A stretch of DNA of 5,773 nt from Klebsiella pneumoniae (GTDB lineage: Bacteria; Bacteroidota; Bacteroidia; Flavobacteriales; Flavobacteriaceae). Below, piece by piece: positions 1-5,773 of the stretch (positions are counted from its first letter, which is position 1; each line of letters opens with the position of its first letter). The stretch lies in the NCBI GenBank assembly GCA_943325355.2, contig CALPPA020000124.1, positions 1 through 5,773 on the forward strand, written 5' to 3'. The position numbers and the translations under genes were made by a program. A model generated the notes under the pieces. It was not told the DNA's origin. It saw nothing but the letters and a program-made list of their open reading frames with translations, and did no database searches.

Positions 1-776
1 GTTATGGTATTCCCTACGGCATAAATACCGTTGGCATTCGGATCATTATCAGGTTGAGGAATTGTCGAATAACGAACGACCATATATCCTCCGCCATCAA
101 CATCTGATGATGCTGTCCAACTTACAGCAAGACCGCTTACTGCACCACCGGTTGCCGCAACAGGTGCATCACCATCGGCTGCCGAACCGGCATAAATCAC
201 AACGTCATCTACATCAAAACCTCCAGTACCGGCGAGAGCAAGTTTGGTACGGAAACCTAAATATGAAGTTGCTGATGTTGTCGACGTTGGGGTAACCACT
301 TGGGTAACTTTAGACCAAGTAGTAGTAGTATTTTTTCCATCACCCAGATAACCACTACCTGTTGGTCCTATACCCACTGGAATATTAGACATATTAACAG
401 CATTTCTTGTATAATACTGAACAACATGAGAGCCTGTTATCGTAGCTTCAGTCATAGGAGATAAAATCTGTCTACCTGCTGAAGTACTATTAACAGTTAC
501 AACAGCATATTTACTACCCGTTCTAGGACCTGTAGTCCCTGAACCCGTATTGCTAATAGCCGTAGTTCCAGATGTTCCATAGGTCCAGGTAGAAAAAACT
601 GTACCAGTAACGGTGGCTGGGAGAGTCCCGAGTGCTTGCGCTTCAAAGCCTCCATCCATAACTGGATAGGAGCCGATAACTTGCTGCCCCCAACTTGAGT
701 TGGCGCAACATAGCATTAAACACAGACTTAAAAAAAGCTGCGTTACTACTTTTTGATAAAGTAATTTGTTTTTCAT
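1..776 (-). CDS. Secreted modular surface protein, N-terminal part (probable T9SS cargo with jelly-roll-like and Fn3-like domains)
   Basis: This reading frame is open from the ATG at 776-774 to the window edge, giving 258 residues and no stop; the C-terminus is missing. Residues 1-30 form a signal peptide: a Lys-containing start, a hydrophobic core (LFLSLCLMLCC) and a likely signal peptidase I site after SSWG, before QQVIG. Residues about 36-197 are rich in Gly, Thr and Ser and read as a beta-sandwich, with alternating strands ending in GGFDVDDVVIYAGSA. That ending resembles carbohydrate-binding-like jelly-roll modules of Bacteroidetes secreted proteins. From about 203 (DGDAPVAATGG, then AVSWTASSDVDGGGYMVVR) the sequence resembles the fibronectin III-like repeats of T9SS-exported proteins. 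The expected C-terminal sorting domain would lie outside the window, so T9SS export is inferred. The gene looks more GC-rich than its neighbours. No catalytic motif is visible, so an adhesin, a binding protein or the front of a large enzyme are all possible. Confidence 0.8.
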   Translation of the reverse strand, partial: MKNKLLYQKVVTQLFLSLCLMLCCANSSWGQQVIGSYPVMDGGFEAQALGTLPATVTGTVFSTWTYGTSGTTAISNTGSGTTGPRTGSKYAVVTVNSTSAGRQILSPMTEATITGSHVVQYYTRNAVNMSNIPVGIGPTGSGYLGDGKNTTTTWSKVTQVVTPTSTTSATSYLGFRTKLALAGTGGFDVDDVVIYAGSAADGDAPVAATGGAVSGLAVSWTASSDVDGGGYMVVRYSTIPQPDNDPNANGIYAVGNTI

Positions 777-847
777 AATAATTGGTTGTTTAAGTTTTTC
801 ATAATTTGTTTTAAATTAATTAACATTTTTTTTAATAGTTTAGGTCA

Positions 848-875
848 CAAATTAAGTTAGTATAATCGAATACAA
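848..875 (-). promoter_or_regulatory. Candidate Bacteroidetes sigma-70-type promoter for the secreted protein gene
   Basis: Read on the minus strand, a -33 TTG (875-873) is followed by a 17-nt spacer and TTAATTTG (855-848). This matches the Bacteroidetes -7 consensus TAnnTTTG at all but one fixed position. The known family pattern is TTG, 17-23 nt, then TAnnTTTG, so the spacing fits. Transcription would start near 841, leaving a leader of about 65 nt that is A-rich and has no Shine-Dalgarno sequence, as is usual in this phylum. The TTG is the end of a GGGTTG element that recurs upstream. No start-site mapping is available, and such matches also occur by chance in AT-rich DNA. Confidence 0.4.
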
Positions 876-1004
876 CCCGTTGAAAAAGTTTCAATAAATA
901 GGTGATTTTGTTTCAACTTAACTTTATGACTTATTTAAAGATATATAGTTCAACCCCTTAATTAATATGATATGAGGAATTATAAATTGCAAAGATCCAT
1001 TATG

Positions 1005-1049
1005 ACAACCCTGTATTTCGGGTTTTTATTTTTACAACAACCCTGTATT
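1005..1049. repeat. 13-bp direct repeat, two copies 32 bp apart
   Basis: ACAACCCTGTATT occurs at 1005-1017 and again, perfectly, at 1037-1049. The 32-bp period is close to three helical turns, so both copies face the same side of the DNA, as for paired regulator-binding sites. The first copy also forms an inverted repeat, AACCC (1007-1011), 8 nt, GGGTT (1020-1024). Shorter copies of the CAACCC core lie at 951-956 and 873-878. The repeat sits roughly 160-210 bp upstream of the inferred transcription start of the secreted protein gene. A regulatory role is inferred. Confidence 0.55.
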
Positions 1050-1224
1050 AAGTATGGGTAAAAACTTAGTGGGGTAATTAACCGATTTGTATTAAAATTA
1101 ATTATTAAAGTTAAAATTCAAACCAAGGAGTATAAACCTGTAAATAAAAATCTAATGGAACGTGTTACTTTGAGTGAAGCCGAAAAGCGAAATGAAATTA
1201 TAGTTCTCGACAGCTAACTGACAA

Positions 1225-1262
1225 TAAGATTAATTCATATATCTAAACGGAATTAAATCTTA
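1225..1262 (-). terminator. Possible terminator hairpin after the macroglobulin/plug protein gene
   Basis: TAAGATTAATTC (1225-1236) pairs with GAATTAAATCTTA (1250-1262), leaving one bulged base and a 13-nt loop. It lies about 16 nt beyond the stop codon of the gene ending at 1279, where a terminator would be expected. The stem is very AT-rich, and the following minus-strand tract (TTATTGTC) is only weakly U-rich. It may therefore be a weak terminator, an mRNA 3'-end structure or chance. Confidence 0.33.
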
Positions 1263-1278
1263 ATCGAATTACTTACAA

Positions 1279-3633
1279 TTATTTAAGTACTTGTATTTTT
1301 TTAATTTCAGATATTAGCTGTCCTTCAGATGTAAAACCTTCGATTTGAACTCTAATTTCTTTCTGATTTCCTTTTGGAAACTTAACTTCAAAATTTGGAT
1401 TATCGTTTATTGTAATCGTTGGAGTCCAATTTAAAGTCCCAAAATAATAAAACTCTTTTTGGGTTTCGAAATAAGAGTTCTTATATTCTATATTTGGTGC
1501 AAAACCATTGGTTACAATCAGTGAGCTGTATTTAACCTTGAAAAATTTGTTTTTAACTCCTTTTTTTAGAAAAATTTTTATCATTCCATAACTTCTACTT
1601 GAAGTATCTGAAAGTCCTGATTTGTCTATATAGATTTCATCGACATCACTGAGTTCGAGATTGAATAAAAAGTTGAAATCCATTTGTTGAATATCATCTA
1701 TATAAACAGCTGGAGCATTATCTGAATTACTTGAATAGGAGTTTCTGATATAGGCCTCATTTTCTTCGTTGTCTATACCTGTTCTATAGCCATTTCTGCC
1801 TATGAAGTCTAAAACGCTTCCGTGTTGTCCCTCTTGAATTTTGAATCCTTGAGCATTCATACTCATTTCGGTTTTATGTGTAAGAGTCACTTTTTTGAAA
1901 TTGTTTTGAATTGTAATTTCATTTAATTTAATAACAGAGTTTTCAAGTTTTGGGGCACTAAACGTAAAATTGTCGTTTGTTTTATTTGTGGGTGGACAAA
2001 TGGAATTTTCAAATGGCAATGTTAAATATAATGGTGTGGTAGAGGAGGAAACCCTTGTTGCCATTTTAGTAGTTACAGATAGGTTTTTTTCGTCCATCAT
2101 TTGCAGGATGAAAACGGTGGAGTCCCTAGCATAAAAGTTTTCGAACTTAAAGTTGTTTTGTTCATCAATCGTTGTTTCTTCAAAAACGTTGTCTTTTAAA
2201 GAAAGAAGAGAGACCTTAAATTTTGAATTTGGTTTAATTACTTTTTCCACTTTACCGCTAATGGTTACTCCTTTATCAAAAGTATAATTCATTTTTGGTG
2301 GATTCGATTTAATGTTATTCCAAAGGAATTTACTTCTGTTTTGATTCAACATCAATAACTCCATTTCTTCTTTTCTATTTTTGTTTTCAGGATCATAGTA
2401 AGAATAGTTGTTTATTTCAGGGGTTTCTAAGTAGGCATTGAGATAAAAAGTGCCTATAATAGACCTTTTTTGTGCAGCACACTTAGTATCTGCCGGGAGT
2501 ACACTTACGCTTAGATTGGCTTGAATCACTTCAGTTATTCCGGACAATACAATGCTATCATTAGCAACCGCTTTCGCTTCGAGTGTAGCAATGGGTTTCA
2601 TTGTGCCATAATTGTAAATTAAACGTTCCGTGATTTCATTCAAGTTTTCATCAAGTAACCGAATGCTGTTTACACCATTTGACAGGTATTTTTTATCAAA
2701 ATAGACTATTTGATCCGTTTGTTTATCAGCAAACGTTATTTCTTTTAGAATTGCATTTTTATTTTGTTGGATCAAGAGGCTGTACTTTTTATTTTGGTAA
2801 AATTCGACCCCTATTTGATTGGTTTTGATGTTAACTAATAGATTTTGTCCATTTAAATTATTTTTATAACTAATTACAATCCCTGTTTTTTGAATTCGGG
2901 GTAATGGTTTAACAATCGATAATTTATCCGATTTTATTATTAAGTCATACGTTTCGTTTAGGTCTGGATTGATATAAAAAACACCATTTCCTGATTGGTT
3001 GGTGCGAAAATGTGCAATTTCATTTGATTTAGAATCGACTATAATACCATCATTTATTTGTATTCCTCTTTGATTACAATCCGTAATTTTAACCCCAACA
3101 GTGTTGATAATGTCACTTATTATAGACCCTCCTTCAGGAAACAGCCTAATTTCGGCGGTTTTCCAATTGGGTTCTTCGGAATCAAAATTATAAGTTTCCT
3201 TTTTATCAATAATTTCAATTGTTTGCACGAAAGAATCATCTTCTATAAAATTGTGCATCCAATTGGTAAAAAAATGAAAATAATATTTACCTGCTTTGAA
3301 TTTATCATCCAAATGAATTCCTCCAGCAAAGGTGCCTTTACTTGCAAAGAGTAATTTTTTTTGAATGATTTGTCTTTGGTCATTATAGACTATCAATTGG
3401 ATATTAGTTGTGTTTTCAGCTAATATAGTATTGTTTTTACTATTAATATATCCTTTGAAAGCAACATCCTCACTGTTCACATACCTATTTTTATTGAATT
3501 GAACATGGATATTTTCTCTATCAAAATGAAAATAATTCTCTAAGTAATTCTCTATTAATTTTTTATTATCGATGGTTTGGGAATTGGATTGAAAAAACAA
3601 TAAACTGCAAATGATAGTGATAGTTAATTTCAT
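1279..3633 (-). CDS. Exported macroglobulin-like protein with an isolated TonB-plug-like domain
   Basis: This 784-residue protein starts MKLTITIICSLLFFQSNSQ, a short signal peptide likely cut after SNS (residue 18), so it acts in the periplasm or at the outer membrane. Residues about 35-145 resemble the MG2 domain of alpha-2-macroglobulins (FDRENIHVQFNKNRYVNSEDVAFKG is the diagnostic start). A second beta-sandwich at about 160-245 begins with FPEGG, and further sandwich repeats continue to about 385. Residues about 453-535 (VTISGKV through DSTVFILQM) resemble carboxypeptidase regulatory-like domains. Residues about 605-690 (APAVYIDD, LSDVDEIYIDKSG, GMIKIFLKKG) resemble a TonB receptor plug, but no beta-barrel follows. 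A C-terminal beta domain (about 700-784, with LNWTPTI and RVQIEGFTSEGQL) is typical of this Bacteroidetes family. The macroglobulin thioester motif is absent. The start is the first ATG and has no clear Shine-Dalgarno. The 173-bp gap to the mutarotase gene suggests separate transcription. Function and partner are unknown. Confidence 0.88.
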   Translation of the reverse strand: MKLTITIICSLLFFQSNSQTIDNKKLIENYLENYFHFDRENIHVQFNKNRYVNSEDVAFKGYINSKNNTILAENTTNIQLIVYNDQRQIIQKKLLFASKGTFAGGIHLDDKFKAGKYYFHFFTNWMHNFIEDDSFVQTIEIIDKKETYNFDSEEPNWKTAEIRLFPEGGSIISDIINTVGVKITDCNQRGIQINDGIIVDSKSNEIAHFRTNQSGNGVFYINPDLNETYDLIIKSDKLSIVKPLPRIQKTGIVISYKNNLNGQNLLVNIKTNQIGVEFYQNKKYSLLIQQNKNAILKEITFADKQTDQIVYFDKKYLSNGVNSIRLLDENLNEITERLIYNYGTMKPIATLEAKAVANDSIVLSGITEVIQANLSVSVLPADTKCAAQKRSIIGTFYLNAYLETPEINNYSYYDPENKNRKEEMELLMLNQNRSKFLWNNIKSNPPKMNYTFDKGVTISGKVEKVIKPNSKFKVSLLSLKDNVFEETTIDEQNNFKFENFYARDSTVFILQMMDEKNLSVTTKMATRVSSSTTPLYLTLPFENSICPPTNKTNDNFTFSAPKLENSVIKLNEITIQNNFKKVTLTHKTEMSMNAQGFKIQEGQHGSVLDFIGRNGYRTGIDNEENEAYIRNSYSSNSDNAPAVYIDDIQQMDFNFLFNLELSDVDEIYIDKSGLSDTSSRSYGMIKIFLKKGVKNKFFKVKYSSLIVTNGFAPNIEYKNSYFETQKEFYYFGTLNWTPTITINDNPNFEVKFPKGNQKEIRVQIEGFTSEGQLISEIKKIQVLK

Positions 3634-3740
3634 ACATGTAAAATTTGATTTTTTAGCGGTCCTATGTGTTATCGCCTTTTATTTATTGGTGTTTATCTCA
3701 CAATATTTTATTTTTATCGGAGTTCGATGATTATTCAATT

Positions 3741-3785
3741 GTTTGCAACAAACTCTTTGTTAATGGCGATTTCATACTATGAAAT
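3741..3785. repeat. Cluster of small inverted repeats between mutarotase and macroglobulin/plug genes
   Basis: Three inverted repeats crowd the 173-bp intergenic gap. GTTTG-CAA-CAAAC (3741-3753) overlaps AACAAA-CTC-TTTGTT (3747-3761), so the two hairpins cannot form together. A third, ATTTCATA-C-TATGAAAT (3769-3785), is a near-perfect 17-bp palindrome starting about 22 bp after the mutarotase stop. None is followed by a U-tract on the minus strand, so intrinsic termination is not well supported. An operator for the gene starting at 3633 or an mRNA 3'-end structure is equally possible. I see no good TTG/TAnnTTTG promoter in this gap. Confidence 0.4.
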
Positions 3786-3806
3786 AGTAAAGTTTGTTAT
3801 TAAAGA

Positions 3807-4955
3807 CTATTTAGTAGTAGAAAAATGATAAATAGTATAGCTTTCAAATTTTTGGCCAGGTTTGAGAATAAGCGTTGGAAATGATTTTTGATTTGGAGAA
3901 TTATAATCTTGAGTTTCTAGTGCAAAAGATTCCCTGAAATTAAAGGGTTTTCCCATTTTCCCGATATCGGTACCTTTAAAGAAATTGGCACTAAAAAAAT
4001 GTACCCCCAAATTATTGGTAAAAACCTCTAATTTTCGTCCGCTTTTTGGATCGACTACTGTGGCTGCTAAAACAATTTTAGCACTGTGTTTTTTCTTTAA
4101 AACATAACTTTGATCGTATCCGCCAGCTATTTTTAACTGTTCGTTCGCATTATCTAAAATGATGTCTTTACCGATAGGTTTTCCTTTTCTAAAATCAAAT
4201 GGAGTTCCTTCAACCTTTAGAATTTCTCCTGTTTTAATTTTATCGGGATTTACAGCACAAAAAGAATGAGATGGTATTGTCAATATATGGTCTAAAATAG
4301 TGCCATTCCCTTCTCCGGCAAGGTTAAAAAAAGCATGATTGGTTAAGTTTACAATGGTTGATTTATCTGTAGTAGCACTTAATTTCAAAGTCAAATCATT
4401 ATTTGAAGTTAACGTATAGGTGGCTTCGACTTTTAAATTCCCAGGATAACCCATTTCTCCATCAACAGAATTATAAGACAAAACTATTGAACTTTGTGTA
4501 ACGGATTTTACCTCCCAAACTTGATTGTGAAATCCCATTAATCCTCCGTGTTGATGATTAGCCCCATTATTTATGGGGAGGGAATACGATTTTCCATCCA
4601 TTTCAAAGATACCCTTAGCAATTCTTCCAATCACCCTTCCTATAATAGCACCGTGATACACTCCGGTTGCTTTCAAGTAATCGTCAATACTCTTAAATCC
4701 CAGAACTACGTCGGCCTTTTGACCGTTTATATCTGGAGCACACAAACTAACAATACGGCCGCCATAATTAGTTATGGCGGCCGTCAGATTTCCGTTTTTC
4801 AGAAAAAACAAACCCACTTGTTTACCATTTAGTATCGTATTAAAATCTTTCGGGTACAGTTGAGCAGAATTACTATTTTGCAAATTACTCTGACTAATGA
4901 CTTTAAAAGAAATGAATACTATAAATAAAAAGGCTAAATGGATTTGTTTTTTCAT
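3807..4955 (-). CDS. galM: Exported aldose 1-epimerase (mutarotase, GalM family)
   Basis: The enzyme interconverts the alpha and beta anomers of free aldoses. The 382-residue protein is complete. It has an N-terminal signal peptide (MKKQIHLAFLFIVFISFKVIS, likely cut near SQS), so it works in the periplasm or on the surface, unlike the cytosolic Leloir-pathway GalM. Family motifs appear in order: ITNYGGRIVSL (61-71), GRVIGRI (106-112), NHQHGG with substrate-contact His136 (133-138), NLTNHAFFNL with catalytic acid His207 (203-212), GGYDQSYVL with Asp281 (278-286), and ALETQ with catalytic base Glu347 (345-349), then LKPGQ. Known-family length is about 340-380, so nothing is missing. The ATG at 4955-4953 follows the sulfatase stop by 2 nt, implying one transcript and probably coupled translation. 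The symbol is the family name; this is a secreted paralogue whose sugar cannot be read from sequence. A sulfated-polysaccharide pathway is inferred from the neighbour. Confidence 0.93.
   Translation of the reverse strand: MKKQIHLAFLFIVFISFKVISQSNLQNSNSAQLYPKDFNTILNGKQVGLFFLKNGNLTAAITNYGGRIVSLCAPDINGQKADVVLGFKSIDDYLKATGVYHGAIIGRVIGRIAKGIFEMDGKSYSLPINNGANHQHGGLMGFHNQVWEVKSVTQSSIVLSYNSVDGEMGYPGNLKVEATYTLTSNNDLTLKLSATTDKSTIVNLTNHAFFNLAGEGNGTILDHILTIPSHSFCAVNPDKIKTGEILKVEGTPFDFRKGKPIGKDIILDNANEQLKIAGGYDQSYVLKKKHSAKIVLAATVVDPKSGRKLEVFTNNLGVHFFSANFFKGTDIGKMGKPFNFRESFALETQDYNSPNQKSFPTLILKPGQKFESYTIYHFSTTK
4755..4784 (-). other. Perfect 13-bp stem-loop inside the mutarotase coding region
   Basis: ACGGCCGCCATAA (4755-4767) and TTATGGCGGCCGT (4772-4784) are exact reverse complements separated by TTAG. 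The stem has eight G/C pairs, including CGGCCG in each arm, within an otherwise AT-rich gene. On the mRNA it begins about 170 nt after the start codon and covers codons 58-67, encoding TAAITNYGGR. The NYGG part is a conserved family motif, so protein constraint explains some bases but not the exact complementarity. A role in mRNA stability, ribosome pausing or transcript attenuation is possible but inferred. Confidence 0.6.
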
Positions 4956-4957
4956 GG

Positions 4958-5773
4958 TTATTTCAACTCTATTTTTTCTACATTTTTATAACTATTACCC
5001 CGAATCGATTCGAAATTTTTCATCATTTCTTTTAATTTTTTGGGTTGGGCTTTGGCAAGATTATTATTTTGACCTATATCCTTCTTTAAATTATACAATT
5101 GAAAATCTTTGTCATTTCCCATTTCAATATTAACTTCTTCTAGAATTGGATCACCTGGATATGGCGGAATCATGATATAATCGCCTTGTCGAAAAGCAGT
5201 TTTAGTATTGGCTTCTATCACTAAGTTCTTTCTACCGATATTGCTTTTACCCGTAAAAACATCTAAAAGTTCCTGACTGTCTGTAGTTTTAACATCAATA
5301 TTGACCAACTTCGCTAAAGATTCCAATAAATCGATTTGGCAAACCAAAGCATCCGAAACTTGAGGCTTAATTTTGCCTTGCCAATAGGTGAAAAACGGTA
5401 CTCGTGTCCCAGCTTCCAACAGACTGTATTTTCCGCCCCGCAATGGGCCGTTGGGTTTGTGATTGCCCAGCTTTTCAACAGCGTCATCATAATAGCCATC
5501 ATTCAATACCGGACCATTATCGCTTGAAAACATAATTAATGTATTGTCTAAAACTCCTTCTTCTTTTAAGGTTTTTACAATTTCTCCTACGCAATAATCG
5601 GCTTCTAAAATAACATCTCCACGGGGTCCCATGCCTGATTTCCCAACAAATCTAGGGTTAGGAGTACGAGGAACATGGGGCTGATTTAAAGCATAATAGA
5701 GGAAAAATGGATTCTCTTTATGGCTTTTTACATAGGTTTGGGCTTTTTCTAAAAAATGATCCGCTAAATCAAC
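4958..5773 (-). CDS. Sulfatase, S1 (formylglycine-dependent) family, C-terminal part
   Basis: The frame is open from the window edge to the stop at 4958-4960, giving 271 residues. The Met at 5632 is internal: 47 residues of good sulfatase sequence precede it. S1 sulfatases hydrolyse sulfate esters, here probably on polysaccharides and outside the cytoplasm. Seen in the fragment: NPFFLYYALNQPHVPRTP (21-38), containing the conserved PH; GDVILEADYCVGEIVKTL (52-69); FSSDNGP (82-88), whose Asp85 and Asn86 match the calcium ligands; and LRGGKYSLLEAGTRVPF (111-127), with the conserved sulfate-site Lys115. The usual small C-terminal subdomain ends in FQLYNLKKDIGQNNNLA. The signal peptide and the C/S-x-P-S-R formylglycine motif would lie outside the window, so activity cannot be confirmed. 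The gene runs into the mutarotase gene with a 2-nt gap. Substrate and S1 subfamily cannot be assigned by eye. Confidence 0.92.
   Translation of the reverse strand, partial: VDLADHFLEKAQTYVKSHKENPFFLYYALNQPHVPRTPNPRFVGKSGMGPRGDVILEADYCVGEIVKTLKEEGVLDNTLIMFSSDNGPVLNDGYYDDAVEKLGNHKPNGPLRGGKYSLLEAGTRVPFFTYWQGKIKPQVSDALVCQIDLLESLAKLVNIDVKTTDSQELLDVFTGKSNIGRKNLVIEANTKTAFRQGDYIMIPPYPGDPILEEVNIEMGNDKDFQLYNLKKDIGQNNNLAKAQPKKLKEMMKNFESIRGNSYKNVEKIELK

Larger units (their letters stand above)
777..1278. other. 502-bp AT-rich intergenic region
   Basis: No convincing protein gene is present between the stop of the macroglobulin/plug protein gene and the start of the secreted protein gene. The region holds a possible terminator hairpin (1225-1262), a 13-bp direct repeat (1005-1049), four copies of GGGTTG read on the minus strand, a promoter candidate (848-875) and a small inverted repeat TTGAAA-AAG-TTTCAA (880-894). 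Its length suggests that the gene starting at 776 has its own regulated promoter rather than being read from upstream. A 20-codon plus-strand frame at 1155-1217 is probably chance or a gene remnant. Confidence 0.7.

Noticed and set aside
62..295. A 77-residue plus-strand ORF rich in His, Gln, Leu and Arg
   Set aside because: It is the antisense shadow of the secreted-protein gene, which is well supported on the minus strand by its signal peptide and domain sequence.
332..343. Short triplet run encoding four Thr residues (ACT repeats on the minus strand)
   Set aside because: Only four units; common in Thr-rich secreted proteins and too short to argue for phase-variable slippage.
690..703. Inverted repeat CCAACT-TG-AGTTGG in the signal-peptide region of the secreted-protein gene
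   Set aside because: The arms are only 6 bp around a 2-nt centre within coding sequence, with no sign of function beyond what chance would give.
1155..1217. A 20-codon plus-strand ORF (begins MERVTLSEAEKRNE) in the intergenic region
   Set aside because: The amino-acid mix looks protein-like and AAGGAG lies upstream at 1125-1130, but that is about 24 nt from the ATG, too far to serve as its ribosome site. There is no recognisable family, and the frame is too short to separate a remnant from chance.
4958..5632. Treating the Met at 5632 as the sulfatase start
   Set aside because: The same frame continues to the window edge and encodes conserved sulfatase sequence (PFFLYYALNQPHVPR) upstream of that Met, so it is internal.

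Overview
The window looks like a Bacteroidetes chromosome, most likely Flavobacteriia. It is AT-rich, its start codons lack Shine-Dalgarno sequences, and all three visible N-termini carry Lys-rich Sec signal peptides. Several protein families are typical of the phylum: a macroglobulin-like protein with a barrel-less TonB plug, a secreted sulfatase beside a secreted mutarotase, and a modular secreted protein of the type usually exported by the type IX secretion system. All four genes are on the minus strand, so transcription runs from high to low coordinates.

Layout in the direction of transcription. (1) 5773-4958 is the C-terminal 271 residues of an S1-type (formylglycine) sulfatase; its N-terminus and active-site cysteine/serine lie outside the window. 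(2) 4955-3807 is a complete exported aldose 1-epimerase, starting 2 nt after the sulfatase stop and so almost certainly co-transcribed. It contains a perfect 13-bp GC-rich inverted repeat near its 5' end. (3) 3806-3634 is a short intergenic region with several small inverted repeats. (4) 3633-1279 is a complete 784-residue exported protein with macroglobulin-like beta-sandwiches, a carboxypeptidase-regulatory-like domain, an isolated TonB-plug-like domain and a C-terminal beta domain. (5) 1278-777 is a 502-bp AT-rich intergenic region with a possible terminator hairpin, a 13-bp direct repeat at 32-bp spacing, four GGGTTG elements and a Bacteroidetes-type promoter candidate. (6) 776-1 is the N-terminal 258 residues of a secreted modular protein that runs off the window.

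The sulfatase-mutarotase pair suggests the end of a locus for degrading a sulfated polysaccharide: the sulfatase removes sulfate esters and the mutarotase interconverts the anomers of released sugars. The other two genes are cell-envelope or secreted proteins with no proven link to that pathway. I found no RNA gene, CRISPR array, transposase or convincing undescribed system. The most unusual structures are the coding-region stem-loop in the mutarotase gene and the GGGTTG repeat set upstream of the secreted protein.
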